A stretch of DNA of 64,000 nucleotides from Nyssa sinensis (GCA_008638375.1 CM018035.1:20525320-20589319), one strand, 5' to 3'; shown: positions 46,792 through 58,534, numbered from the stretch's first letter. Numbers and translations: made by a program. The notes: a model not told the origin generated them from the sequence alone.

Positions 46792-48057
46792 GTGTTGTTG
46801 GCTTGTAATGTTATAGATAATGATGATGGTACTGAGTGGTATTTAGATAATAGCTGTAGTAATCACATGTGTAGTAAGAAAGACATGTTTTCTTATTTGG
46901 ATGAGTCTATTCGATCAGAGGTAAAGTTTGGAAATAATTCAAAGATACATGTGATAGGTAAAGGCAGAATATCAATCAGTTTAAAGAATGGATCTCACAA
47001 GTATATTTCAAATGTGTTTTATATACTAGGTCTACAACAAAATTTGTTGAGTATGGGGCAAATTTCAGAGAGAGGTTGTGATATACGAATCTACCATGGA
47101 GTTTGCACAGTCAATAATGATCGTATGGGGCTAATAGCAAAGGTAAACATGACTCCAAATCGTTTATTTTCATTGAGTATTAAATGTAAGAATTTACCTT
47201 GCTTTAGTTCTATGATTGATGATGATAGTTGGTTATGGCATATGCGTTTTGGGCATGTGAATTTGGGTAGTCTTAAGTTCCTTGCAAGAAAACATTGGGT
47301 TTCTGGTTTGCCTACTATTGATATCCCAAATAGAGTTTGTGAAAATTGTGTTATGGGAAAGAAACATTGAGATGTTTTTCCTACGGAAAATTCATAGAGA
47401 GTCAAGAGCCCTTTGGAGTTGATACACTCAAATTTATGCTTAGTAGAGGTACCTTCTAATGGTAGCAGTAGGTACTTTATTACATTCATTGATGATTTTA
47501 GCAGAAAAGCATGGGTTTATTTTTTGCAACATAAATATGATGCTTGTGATACTTTTAAAAAATACAAGGTCTATATTGAAAAGCGAAGTGGATTTCAAAT
47601 TAAAACTTTGAGAACTGATAGGGGTAGAGAGTATCTTGTTTGTGATGATTTTTTGGAGAAACATGGTATTAGGCATTAGTTGACTGCTAGATATACTCCA
47701 CAGTAAAACGGAGTGGCAGAAAGAAAGAATAGAACTGTTATGGATATGGCTAGATGCATGTTAAAATTTAAAAGTTTGCCTAAAGGATTTTGGGCTAAAA
47801 CGGGTGCTTGTGCTATTTATGTTTCGAATATGTACCCTACTAGAAATGTTTCTAACAAAACCCCGCAAGAAGCTTGGAGTGGATAGAAGCCTGTCATTAA
47901 ACACCTAAAGGTGTTTGGATGCATTGCATATGCTCATGTGCCAGATCATCTTAGAAAGAAACTTGATGATAGAGCTGAAAAGTGTATTTTCATTGGCTAC
48001 AGTCAATTGTCAAAGGCCTACAAGTTGTATATTTCAATAATAGAGAAGGTGATTACG
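46792..48057 (+). pseudogene. Copia-2 protease and integrase
   Basis: The protease site reads WYLDNSCSNHMC; the Asp-Thr-Gly triplet is changed to Asp-Asn-Ser. The pre-integrase domain (WLWHMRFGHVNLGSLK, VCENCVMGKKH) ends at TGA 47368. The integrase core follows: FITFIDDFSRKAWVYF, LRTDRGREYLV, TAG at 47677, then TARYTPQ, TAA at 47704, NGVAERKNRTVMD. FWAKTGACAIYVSN and FGCIAYAHVPDHL follow after another stop at 47884. The protein is cut by Tat-3. Confidence 0.88.
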
Positions 48058-48587
48058 GACACACCAATCATCTTGAGACACGTGTGCTTACGGAACTGAT
48101 AAACTCGGTCATACAGAGCAGGCGCAGCCTCCAGGGCACTCTCATACACATATCCTTCAGAGCTGATACTCTGGACGATATTCACTCAGTATTCCGTATG
48201 GTTCCGACCTCGTTGTTTCCTTAACATCCGCTGAGCAAAGAATAAGGAAACAGTCTTTTACAAGGAAACTGCCATACATGGTTATCTCTATTTTGATACA
48301 ATGTTCAACAAGGTAACTGCAATCTCCGATGATCAAATCCCTATTTTCATGGCTCCGAATCCTAATCAACTTAGGAAGGTCGCAGTCTATAAATTAAATC
48401 CTACAGGTACGCTTTATTTTCATGTTCATTCTTTGGCTTTTATTACAGTCTTTTCAATTTAGTTTACTTACTTAAGCATCAGAGCGGCTACCGCCAGAGC
48501 CAATCCGGTGGCCCTCTGATCCCCTTTTTTGAGTGTTCTAGAGGTCGCAGAGTCCAAATTTCTTACGAGCCAAAAAGTGCAACATCA
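48058..48587 (+). repeat. Tat-3 5' LTR, lacking its first 16 bases
   Basis: Begins at GACACACCAATC and ends AAAAAGTGCAACATCA. TATA box TATAAATTAAA at 48388; hairpin at 48478-48520. Confidence 0.93.
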
Positions 48588-48590
48588 ATT

Positions 48591-48608
48591 TGGCGCCGTC
48601 TGTGGGAA
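48591..48608 (+). promoter_or_regulatory. Tat-3 primer binding site
   Basis: TGGCGCCGTCTGTGGGAA, three bases after the LTR; the first nine bases suit a tRNA-Asp type primer. Confidence 0.75.
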
Positions 48609-48665
48609 ACGACTAATCTCTAAGTGCTCTATTCACAAACTTATTCTCCTTCTCATCGGAGAACC

Positions 48666-50438
48666 ATGGCCCCCAATCTCCGACCAAGGTAGAACGCTCA
48701 AAATCCATAAAACCCTCAACGTCAGCTGCCTACTCCACGAGCAAGAGGGCCGACGGTTGATCCCATGCAACAAGAGATTGAATCAATCAAACGACACAAC
48801 GAGCTAGTGCAAGAACAACTACTAGATATATCTAGAACTCTGGCAATGCTTACACGGAATCAAGGGACGAATCCTCCAAACCCGCTGATCAATATTGCTG
48901 TGGGAACACAACCCCCTATTATCACTGAGAATGAAGAGCTCTATGAGGAGGCTCCAAATAACTGGCCTGGGCACCCCCAGGGTATTGCTCACGTCGGCAG
49001 AGATCCACAGCCATCAGCTGTCCCAGGCTGGGGAACACCAGCCTTCATCCCTAACATCCATTACCGAAGCACTACTAGAGCCCCAACTCTAAGAGCTTCG
49101 GGAACACATCTGGCACTACAGGAGCATCAGCCCCAAGCAGTACCAACCCCTACAGCTCGGAACCCTCCTCCGTCCGTGGGACATGCTCAGCCCGACTACC
49201 CTGAAACCGAGGCTATAAGGCAAGGTTCACAAGAAGTTCGGCTTAGAGACCCACAGAGGATCGAAGGAATTACAAAATCTATGGACCGAACAGTAGCAGT
49301 GAGAGGTGCCCAGAACCCTCCAGAGCAGGATGAGTTGGCCAGGCTGCTCAGAAGACTTGCCACCCCATTCACTCTTGCCATCATGTTAGAAGAAAGACCA
49401 AGGAAGTTCATAGTGCCAAAATTCACCCTATATGATGGGACTGGAGACCCAAGAGATCATCTATCGCACTACCAGCACACGATGGCCTTTCACGGGGCTT
49501 CTGATGCCTTTATGTGCCGAACTTTCATTACCAGCTTGAAAGGTACTGCTCTAAAATGGTTTCACCACCTCCCACCGAACTCAATTACCGGTTTCCATGA
49601 GCTCAGTAGGCAATTCCTGGACAGGTTCATGACCAGTAGAAGGCTCAGAAGGGGACCAGAGTTCCTGCTAAATGTCAAACAGACTAAGGAAGAGTCCCTC
49701 AGCGCTTACATTGCATGCTTTAATGCCGAACTCACGGAGATCACCGACTGCAGCCCAGGTTTCCTTATAGCTGCCTTAACTTCTGGTCTTGCTCACGGTG
49801 GCTTTAGAGATCCCTTGACAAAGAGCCCTCTTGCCGACATGGCAGCATTAATGGACCGGGCCAAGAAGTACATCAACTTGGAAGAAGCTAACCGCATGTC
49901 CCAAAAAGGCAAAGAGCAAAACCATAGGGACAATCCGAAGAGGGAGGATCATAAGAAGGATAATCACAGAAGAGACCCTAGCAAGAAGAGAGCCAGGAGT
50001 CCAGAAAAGAGAACAGCACCCAGGGCTATTTATAATTTCGGACCAAGGGAGTTTACTAACTTTACCTCTTTGAACACTACACTGGCTCAGGTACTTCGAC
50101 AGATCCGAGATCGAGAAAACCTAATATGGCCAGAACCAATTAAAGGAGATCCCAGCCTTCGGGACCAAGGTAAATATTGCAATTTCCACAAAGATCATGG
50201 GCATACGACTAACTCATGCAGGTCCCTTAGATATGAGGTTGAGCAGCTCATAAAGAAAGGACGTCTTCGGGAGTTCATTAAGCAGGACAGGAGGCAAAAC
50301 CCCCACGAAGACAAGCCTCAGCAACGGACAGACCAGAGGCCCGAGCAGAGACTAGAGTAGAGGGAAGGACAGAATGAGCCTCAAAGGCAGAACAACCACG
50401 TCATTTACGTCCTCCATGCAAACTCCCCTATTACAGGA
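48666..50438 (+). pseudogene. Tat-3 gag
   Basis: By comparison with Tat-2 the original start is the ATG at 48666 (MAPNLRPR), but TAG and TAA occur as codons 9 and 15, so only 48765-50360 (531 residues) is open. Capsid-like part: DELARLLRRLATPFTLAIM, VPKFTLYDGTGDPRDHLSHY, ALKWFHHLPPNSITGFHELS, SRQFLDRFMTSRR, ADMAALMDRAKKYINLEEA (residues about 185-385). A long Lys/Arg-rich region follows (RRDPSKKRARSPEKR), then YCNFHKDHGHTTNSCRSL, a C-H-H-C zinc-knuckle-like motif. TAG at 50359 interrupts the link to protease. Gag packages element RNA. Confidence 0.88.
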
Positions 50439-51200
50439 ATGTCGAACAGAGTAAGGAAAAGGTATGCTCAGGAGGCTAGGGCTGCCCCAGATGTATTGCA
50501 GATCACCAACTTTGAAAAAAGGCTCAAACCAAAATCGGAGATTCAGTTCACAAAACGGGATCTAGCAGGGGTACACTGCCCTCACAGTGATGCCCTCGTC
50601 ATCACTCTCAAAATTGCCAACTTTGAGATCAGAAGAGTTCTGGTTGACACCGGCAGCTCCGTTAATATACTGTTCTATGAGTCACTTAAACAGATGAAGA
50701 TTGACCACAACAGCATCAAGCCTACCACCGCCGTAATGGCAGCGTTCGATGGTAATCTCAGTACCCCATTGGGAAGGATCGACCTACCTACTATTGTAGG
50801 GGAAGGCGAAGGACAGAAAACCACCATCTCAGAATATATGGTATTGAATATGAAATCTCCCTACAATGTCATAATTGGGAGACCATGGCTACACTAGATA
50901 GGGGCTGTTACCTCGACCCTCCACCAATGTTTGAAGTATGTCCACAATCAGAATGTTTATTCTGTCAGAAGGTGCCAGCCGACTTCTCGGGAATGCCATG
51001 CCATTGCACTCAAGGAAAAGACTACCAAATAGCAATTACAGTATACTCAGGATTGTGCAGATCCAATTCTCTCCCACAATCCCGAGGAGGAAGGTTGCCC
51101 TTCCAGAATTGAGGAACCCCTAAGTCCAAAAGGACGGAACAGCAGGCCAAACCCATTGGGGAGCCCATCAAAGTATTAGTCAGCTCAAAATCAGAGGGGC
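50439..51200 (+). pseudogene. Tat-3 protease
   Basis: A retropepsin-type aspartic protease with an intact active site VLVDTGSSVNILFYESL near 50637-50690 and the second conserved strand YNVIIGRPWLH at 50860-50895. TAG at 50896 replaces the Gln codon seen in Tat-2, and the frame continues behind it (VTSTLHQCLKYVHNQNVYSV). It would cut the Gag-Pol precursor. Confidence 0.85.
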
Positions 51201-52884
51201 GCTATTTGTACATTGGTCCAGACCTGACACATGCCGAGAAAGAGAAGATAATCAGGTTTCTGAAAGACAACCTCTCTATATTTGCGTGGGAGACCAAAGA
51301 TATGGAGGGTATAGATCCAAACCTTGTAACTCACAAACTGATGGTAGATCCAGACCACCCACCAGTGAGACAAAAAAGAAGGCTGCTAGCTCCAGAATGG
51401 CATCAGATCATAAATGAGGAGGTCCAGCGGCTGCTTGAAGCCAAGATGATACGTGAAGTATTCTACTCAGACTGGTTGGCCAATACCGTTCTGGTCAAAA
51501 AGAAAAATGGCAAGTGGAAGGTCTGCGTTTATTATACAGACCTCAATAAGGCTTGCCCCAAATACAGCTTTCCACTACCAAGGATAGACCAGCTGGTTGG
51601 CACTACTACAGGGCACGAACTCATGAGTTTTATGGATGCCTATTCTAGGTATAACCAAATCCAGATGTACCTTCCAGACCAAGAGAAGACAACCTTCATA
51701 CCTGAACGAGGTCTCTATTGCTACAGAGGAATGCCGTTCGGTTTGAAAAATGCTGGGGCCACATACCAGCGGTTGGTCAACAAGATGTTTAGCTCACTGC
51801 TGGCAATACCATGGAAGTGTACATTGATGACATGCTGGTCAAAAGTTTACAAAAAGGTAGTCACCTCCAGCACTTATCCCAGACCTTCGATATCCTAAGA
51901 CAACATAGGATAAAGCTCAATCCCTCAAAATGTACCTTCGGGGTAACGAAGGGAAAATTCTTGGGATACATTGTCTCTTAGAGGGGTATCGAGGCAGACC
52001 CCACTCAGATCCGAGCTCTGATTGGACTAGAGTCACCAAAAACCAGAAAAGACATTCAAGCACTGAATGGCAGAATTGCGACACTCAGCAGGTTTATCTC
52101 CAAGTCCACTGATCGTTGCCTACCCTTCTTCAGAGCTTTAAAGGGTAACAAAGCTTTACAATGGACGGAAGAATGTGAGAAAGCTTTTCAAGAACTAAAG
52201 GAATACCTTGCCTTTCTAGAGCTCCTGTTAAAACTAGTCCAAGGGGAAAAGCTACTCCTCTACCTCGCAGTCTCTGAGAACGCGGTCAGCTCCGCACTAG
52301 TCAAACAGGACAGGGGAGTACAGAGGCCCATATTCTACGTCAGTAGGGCATTGCTCAACACAAAAAAGAAATACCCAGAGGTTAAAAAGCTGGCCTTCGC
52401 TTTGGTAATATCAGCTCAGAAACTCAGACCTTATTTCCAAGCTCATCCAATTGAAATCCCAACAGCCTATCCCCTGAGGTCAATATTGAGGAAGCCTGAG
52501 TTTTTAGGAAGATTAGTAAAGTGTTCTGTGGAGTTAGGAGAATTTGACATATCATATGTACCACGGAACTCCATCAAGGGACAAGCCTTAGTAGATTTCC
52601 TTGCTGAGTTTACCTCGGCACTTCAGGACAAGGCGCAGCTCTTTGAAACTTCAAGGGCATGGCAGCTCTATATTGATGGGTCATCAACCGATCAGGGTTC
52701 GGGAGTGGGCCTGGTATTGCAGTCCCCTAAAAGGCTCTTATCAGAAAAAACAGTCAGCTTGGGATTCAGAGCTTCCAACAATGAAGCAAAGTACGAAGCC
52801 CTAATCCTAGGCATGAAGTTGGCTCTGGAATGCGAGGTTCAAAACCTTAAAGTCTTCTCAGATTCCCAATTGGTGGTAAGCTAA
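51201..52884 (+). pseudogene. Tat-3 reverse transcriptase with two RNase H domains
   Basis: RT: FAWETKDMEGIDPNLVTHKL, NTVLVKKKNGKWKVCV, FPLPRIDQLVG, MSFMDAYSRYNQIQM and PFGLKNAGATYQRLVNKMF to 51800. One base is lost just before the catalytic VYIDDMLVKS (51815-51845), which therefore reads in another frame. TAG at 51978 is a further break. The RT-linked RNase H follows (about 52120-52560, LYLAVSENAVSSALV). Then comes the second, archaeal-type RNase H at about 52660-52884 (LYIDGSSTDQGSG, NNEAKYEALILGMKLALE, KVFSDSQLVV), keeping D, E and D; TAA at 52882 ends it. The second domain is the mark of the Tat lineage. Confidence 0.9.
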
Positions 52885-54403
52885 GTCTTGGGGGAATTCT
52901 CCATTAAAGATGATAGGATGTTTCGATATTCCGAACTAGTGAACCTTTTGAAGCACTCCTTCTAGACGTTCTCTATCCAGAAAATAGAAAGAAGCCAGAA
53001 CTACAAGGCAGATGCTTTGGCAAACATGGCATCCCGCCTAAAGTCAGAAGGAAACTCCGCAATAAAAATTTCCTACCAACCAAGACCCAGCATAAAGGAA
53101 GCCCAAGTTGCCCAAATTACTGAACAGCCCCAGAACTGGATGACCCCAATCCTCCAGTACCTAGAATCGGGGCTCCTCCTAGAAGATAAAAACAAAGCAA
53201 GAAGAGTCCGGATCAGAGCGGCTCGGTACCTGATCCTGAACAATAAACTTTACAAAAGGTCTTATTCTCAACCCTTTGTTGAAATGCTTGGCTCCAGAAG
53301 AATCTCAGTATGTCTTGGTTGAAATACACGAAGGAATTTGCGGGAACCATAATGGGGGCAGAACAATAGCTCACCGAGCTTTGACACAAGGCTATTACTG
53401 GCCTAGTATGCTGAAGCAGGCTAAGGAGTACGTCTGAAAGTACGACAAATGTCAAAGGTTTGCCCTATATCAACACCAGCCTCATCACGAGCTCATCCCA
53501 ATCACTAGTCCCTGGCCCTTTGCTTAGTGGGGGATGGATATCGTGGGCCCATTACCTAAAGCCCCACCAAACAGGAAGTATCTTTTGGTAGCCATTAACT
53601 ACTTCTCTAAATGGGCTGAAGCTGAACCTCTAACACATATCACAAAGAAAGAAGTTGAAAACTTCACCTGGAAGAACATTGTCTATAGTTTCGGTATACC
53701 ACGCGTAATCATCTCTGACAATGGGATGCAATTCACTGGTAAAGTCTTCAAAGAATTTTGTGAAAATCTCAACATCAGGCAACACTTTGCCTCTCCAGCC
53801 CATCCACAAGCGAATGGGCAAGCAGAGGTCACCAACCGAACGATCCTTGATGTATTAAAGAAAAGGTTAGAGCAGGCCAAAGGAAAGTGGGTGGAGGAAC
53901 TTCCTGGGGTTCTTTGGGCCTACAGAACAACCAGAAGAACTCCCATCTCTGAAACCCCCTTCTCATTGGCCTATGGTACAGAAGCAGTAATCCCGGTGAA
54001 GATCGGTATGCCAACTTTAAGGACTGAAGCCTTCGAACAAGAGTCCAATGATCAGCAGCTGGCAGAAAATTTGGATTTGATTGAAGAAAAAAGAGACCAA
54101 GCCAGAATAAGGATGGAAGCCTATCAGCAGAGAATGGTCAACAATTCCAAAGTGGGGCTTAGGACGGTTAGCTTTCATGTTGGAGACCTTGTCTTAAGAA
54201 AAGCTTTTCCAAACACCAAGGATCCCACTATGGGAAAGTTGTCACCCAACTGGGAAGGCCCCTACAGAGTGACAAAGGTTGTTAGGCCTACCACCTACTG
54301 GCTAGAGGACATGGCTGGGAAACCTATTCCTAGACCTTGGAATGTAGAACATTACGGAAGTATTATCAATAAAGATTTTTCTTTCTTTTTAATACCCCCA
54401 TAA
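52885..54403 (+). CDS. Tat-3 integrase (core open)
   Basis: The HHCC zinc part at 53310-53460 reads IHEGICGNHNGGRTIAH and KYDKCQRFA; the first Cys is changed to Tyr and a TGA lies in front of it at 53436. From 53534 a 289-residue frame is fully open: MDIVGPLPKA, then SDNGMQF and GQAEVTNRT, giving catalytic residues D2, D62 and E98 with the usual 35-residue spacing. The C-terminal part has NWEGPYRVTKVVRPTTYWLE. A small insertion near 54352 changes the end from HLRKYYQ to HYGSIINKDF. I see no chromodomain, as expected for Tat elements. It would insert cDNA into the genome. Confidence 0.85.
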
Positions 54404-54417
54404 AATGTTCATCTCGT

Positions 54418-54710
54418 AATGCACAGACCTTCAGAGTCTGGTCCATCTCTAATGCACAAACCTTTAGAGTCTGGTCCATCTCTAATGCACAGACCTTCAG
54501 AGCCTGGTTCATCTCTAATGCACAGACCTTCAGAGTCTGGTCCATCTCTAATGCACAGACCTTCAGAGTCTGGTCCATCTCTAATGCATAGACCCTCAGA
54601 GTCTGGTCCATCTCTAATGCACAGACCCTCAGAGTCTGGTCCATCTCTAATGCATAGACCTTCAGAGTCTGGTCCATCTCTAAAAATACAGATCTCACAA
54701 TCTGGTCCAA
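54418..54710 (+). repeat. Tat-3 tandem repeat block after pol (33-bp unit, 8 copies)
   Basis: AATGCACAGACCTTCAGAGT begins units at 54418, 54451, 54484, 54517, 54550, 54583, 54616 and 54649, each ending CTGGTCCATCTCT, with a degenerate ninth copy. As 33 is a multiple of three, both strands carry long repetitive ORFs that are not genes. Confidence 0.95.
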
Positions 54711-55070
54711 CAAGTATTCAGACCTGATGATTTAGTCTGTTTAAAGGCATCAAGTTCCAATATCTACAACTACTTTCCAACTATTATTATTTACACAAGT
54801 TTCCTAGATTGGCAGATCCTCAGAGCTGATTCTCAGATTACTTGGTTTATGTACTACCGAGCAACAGCACTACATTGCCTTAGCATCTCAGCAGCTCAGA
54901 GTACTTCAATTCAAAATCACAAGTATTATGTTTCTTTGGTCTACTCCCAGAACATACAAACAGAACTATTGGTGAAAAGTAATTATCAGCAGTGCTCGGA
55001 AAGATGTTTCAACTTCAAAAGAACACATCCAATTAAAAGGCGCATTATATTTCAAGAAAAGGGAGCAAAT
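54711..55070. other. Tat-3 spacer, non-coding
   Basis: Element sequence between the repeat block and the second antisense unit. No gene seen. Confidence 0.6.
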
Positions 55071-55793
55071 TTTATTGATAATCCATAAAGGTTACATCAA
55101 TACAAGAAGACTAGAAGAAGAAAAAACAAATACACAAAAGCTACAACAATTTCGGACGAGACGTTGTCTGTTTTGCAACAGCATAGCTATCTTCCTTGAA
55201 TCTCTCTGGTACAGGGGAAAAGGTTTAGAGTTCCACACCACCATTACCACTGTCACCGGCTTCCATTTGAAACGAAGGAACCCTGAACCCCAATCTGCAT
55301 CGTACCCAGGCCATTTCATCATCACTGTCACTGGTATCAATACCAACGGAGGATGAGGGCTCTAGGTCTCAGGAAACCTCCATTCTTCACCTTCGTTTTC
55401 CTCAAATCTAGCACGACACCCAAGCCGAATTAGGCAAGGGTCTCTATCAAGACACCAAGGAAAGGAGGCATCCCACCTTCGTCTTCATCACCAATGCTCC
55501 AGGCCTCGGTTGAATCAAGGAGGGTCCACCTCCAATCGGAGAAATCTCGACCGGATGCTAAGATGGACAAGAAGATCTTCACCTCCTCTAATCCTTCCTT
55601 GGAGACTGAATCAAAGGGAAGGACAATTTTCGGCCACAGTTTAATCATTCCTAGCTCGGACTGAAAATCGTCAATCATCTTCGAACAAAAAGCATCTTCT
55701 AAGGACATTTGATTCCCTCCAACGGAAAAATAATTTGGAGGCAATAAGCAAAGGAATTAGGGCGCAATAGCATGCCCCTCTCTCATATATATA
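55071..55793 (-). CDS. Tat-3 second antisense unit, unknown protein
   Basis: I do not recognise this protein. On the minus strand a TATA box (TATATATAT, 55793-55785) is followed 85 bases later by ATG at 55708 and an open frame of 92 codons (MSLEDAFCSKMIDDFQ, GLEEVKIFLSILASGRDFS, DWRWTLLDSTEAWSIGDEDE), stopping at 55430. Downstream, another frame reads SSVGIDTSDSDDEMAWVRCR and FQMEAGDSGNGGVEL, so a second exon or a frame shift is possible. AATAAA occurs at 55076-55071. The predicted product is acidic and Trp-containing with no membrane segment or signal peptide. No counterpart is seen between the repeats and the antisense gene of Tat-1 or Tat-2. It may be a captured host sequence or a Tat-3-specific gene. 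Confidence 0.5.
55785..55793 (-). promoter_or_regulatory. TATA box of the second antisense unit
   Basis: TATATATAT in the context GGGTCTATATATATGAGAG, 85 bases before the ATG. Confidence 0.5.
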
Positions 55794-56600
55794 GACCCTT
55801 GAAGTCCAAAAGCCATCCAACTGGATTGTCGCAACGGTTAAAGAAAAAGTTGTCCTCGAAAACCCAAAAGACGGCTGTATAAATGAATGATGCATAAAAC
55901 CGTCCTTTTGGGGTGCGCAAAAGACGGGATGTAAGATTTTCCCAAACATACAGCCTTAGTCAAGCAAGCAGAGTCTGGCCCATTTTAATACGAAGGCCCT
56001 CTATCCAGTATACAGACCTTTTAGTCTTGGCCATTCCGTTGACCCTTGACAGACCATGTGTATGACAAAAGACCATAAGTTCTGATGTATCTTAGTCCTA
56101 GTCTTGGTAACTTAGAGGCAGAAGTTTCAATCATCAGAGCGATAGTCGCAAGACACCAAGTTACTACTACAAGTCTTTGGTTCAGAACAATCTGCCTCAG
56201 AATTCTTCAGAATTTACTTCCAAAATATGTGATACAAGATCAATATCAGGTCCCTACTCGTCTGATTAAAATTGCCTTCCTATCTTATTCTAAGATGATG
56301 AGGCAATCAGAATTAGTCTTCAATCACTGTTCTATTGCAAGTAACGCAGCTCGGAAAACAACTATCGACGGTAAAAGAGATGATCTGAAGAGCTCCAGAA
56401 CAGCCTTACTCGCAATAATTTTCACATCAACCAATAAATCGGAAGGACTGATATACTACAGAGCAGTATAACTTAAGGCTACATGGGTCAACCAGGAATC
56501 CACATGGAAGAAAAGGATGAAAACATTTAAAAAAGACTGTTTCATTTAACAATTATAGTCTATTACATTAGAGGTTCAAAAATAGAAAAATATACATATT
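55794..56600. other. Tat-3 spacer between the two antisense units
   Basis: Non-coding element sequence; 55976-56060 again contains LTR/repeat-like AGTCTGGCCCATTTTAATAC and ACAGACC phrases, echoing the tandem repeats. No gene seen. Confidence 0.5.
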
Positions 56601-58534
56601 CTAAGCTTGATCGGCAGGAACAGGCTCAACGACTAGGGAAGGATCGGCAGGAGCGACATCAACCACACCGTTTGGAATGGCAGCCTCGAAAGGATCTGCA
56701 AGAGAAGCATCAATCACCTCGCTCGGAACGGCAGCTTCGGGAGGGTTAACCCCAGGAGGCACAATCGAAGATATGTCAAAATCAGGAAATTTAGCAAGGA
56801 ACCGAGATCGGAAGTTGTTGAAGCCAAACATGATCAAGTTATTGGCCATCCCTTCAAGTTCCATCTTCATCTCCGTCTCGTTCTCTAGCTTGGCCTGCTC
56901 AACTGCGCCCTCAAGCTTTTGGTGATAAAGGTACCGCATGCTGTCTATCTCTCACTGGAGTCTCACCGCCTCCTGAACATGAAGATTCTTCTCTAACTCC
57001 ATGGCGGCCAGAGAATTCTAGGACTCCTTCAGCCTCTCCATAGCTTCGTGAGCCTTAGACTTGGCAGTACCGAGCTGAAGCCTCATCTTATCCAACTCAG
57101 TTGGAGTTTGTCAACTTCCTCTAAAGCTGGAGAGACTTCCGTCAGAGCAGAGAAGGTATGCAAGGTCTGCAGTATACAGAGCAAGCAGTTCAGTATCCAG
57201 TTAAAAACACTTAGAAAGAGGGAAGAAAAATGGAGACCCGAAGAACTTACTTTAACTTGAAGAGAAGCCAGGTCAGCTAGAAGCTTCTCTGGCTTCTGTG
57301 GTTTCAGTTTGAGGGAGCCTTTGGCCCAAAAATCCCTCAGAACCTTCTTGGCCACCTGGTTAACAGCACTAGGGGCCACTGAAGCTGATGCCCCCTTGCC
57401 TGTTTGTTTGGATGGGGCTGGGGGGACCAAGGAGATAGGGGAAGGTTCCTCCCTCTCCCTTGAGGCGGGTCCAGGGGAGTTCGAGAGTAACCTCCTCCTT
57501 TTTGTTTCGAAGGGAGGGTCTATTAGGGAAGGAGCCTTCCCTACTGTTGCAGATAAAGATGGCTCGGTCTCCCACCTAGCCATTAGACCTTTTGTCAGCT
57601 CCTCTACACAGCCCTTAGCAACCATCAAGTTATCAGGATTAACGATAGTGGAATGGTCTCGGTTGCTGGGTCGTAAGAGCTTTTTATATTGCTTTTGGAG
57701 CACGGGAGTGAAGCTCGGCCTCTTCCACACACTCTTATCTGCACAAAAGATACAAAGTTAATCAGCTCGAAAATTGATGCACGAAACATAATCAAGGCAG
57801 CCACAGGAAAAATTGGGTCTCACCCTTTGGCCCAGTGGTTTGAGGAAATCTTGAGAAGTGGTCATGAAAGTCCTCATATTCCCATCCTCCTTTTATGAAG
57901 AAATACCACTTCTTCCAGGTCTTGTTGGAAGAGGGCACGGAAGAAAGGGGCCTGAACCCACTGTCAAAGGACATATAATGGAGGCCTTCCGACCTCATGT
58001 ATTTTAGATCCATATTGCTATGGATCAGGTCAAGAGACACGTCAACCTCATTCATATGCCCTAACACTATAAAGCTTAACAAATGTCTCCAACTATTGAG
58101 ATTGAGGTCTGCAGGGCAAAGGTTGAACCAACAAAAGAATTGTTTTACAAGGTTGGGAAGAGGAAGTGTCAGTCCCATTTCAAACCAAGCTAAATAGACA
58201 CAAATTTCTCCCGCTCTAACATCGCGTGGGCGATCCAGAAAGTCCGGGACCCTAAAAATAACGTTCGAAGGAAGATTGAACTTCTCCCACAACTCTTCTA
58301 ACATACTTTCAGTGATTGCACTCTCACCTTCCTCTCTACGGACGGGTCGACCAGAAGTCTCCCTGGCCCTATTTGGGGATTCCTCAAAAGCGTCAACTAT
58401 CCTAACCTCCAGACTAGAGGGGGGTTCTACCAACCTATCTCTGCATTATTAGTAAAAGGAATAGTTACAAGTTGAAATTGAGAAATTTTCCTAGAAGAGC
58501 TGCTTGAACCAGAAGGTGACCCAGGGCCAGACAT
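56601..58534 (-). CDS. Tat-3 antisense gene (three exons), putative gypsy-type transposon protein
   Basis: Exons on the minus strand: 58534-57834 (start MSGPGSPSGSSSSSRK; core RAGEICVYLAWFEMGLTLP, KQFFCWFNLCPADLN, NSWRHLLSFIVLGH, SNKTWKKWYFFIKGGWEY), 57738-57251 (KSVWKRPSFTPVLQKQYKK; Ser/Pro-rich and basic, FETKRRRLLSNSPG, ends LASLQVK) and 57166-56601 (TLHTFSALTEVSPALEEVDK; then a Glu/Lys-rich, probably coiled-coil part, MKMELEGMANNLIMFGF; ends PVPADQA). Donors GTGAGACCC and GTAAGTTC and acceptors TGCAG are good. The family resembles Pfam Transposase_28, known from plant gypsy elements; its role is unknown. A shift near 58435 and stops in exon 3 near 57020-57085 suggest early decay. Confidence 0.75.

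Larger units (their letters stand above)
45358..48057 (+). mobile_element. Copia-2, 5' part (LTR to integrase)
   Basis: The element starts with an LTR at 45358 and runs through gag, protease and integrase up to the Tat-3 junction at 48057. The last readable piece is FGCIAYAHVPDHLRKKLDDR and YKLY...KVI. The 3' part resumes at 59488, but about 1 kb expected between them (the end of integrase and most of RT) is missing. Confidence 0.88.

Noticed and set aside
48050..48060. A TGATTACGGAC start as an intact 5' end of the Tat-3 LTR
   Set aside because: The gapless alignment to the 3' LTR begins at 48058. The preceding GTGATTACG fits Copia-2 coding sequence (KVI), so the first 16 LTR bases are missing rather than altered.
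54418..54710. CRISPR-like regular repeats
   Set aside because: Repeats are directly adjacent with no spacers, the host is a plant, and the array belongs to a retrotransposon.
54366..54727. Long ORFs on both strands across the 33-bp repeats (MHRPSESGPSL... and MDQTLKVCALE...)
   Set aside because: The unit is a multiple of three with no stop, so both strands stay open by arithmetic. Copies show no sign of codon-level constraint and the place is equivalent to non-coding arrays in Tat-1 and Tat-2.
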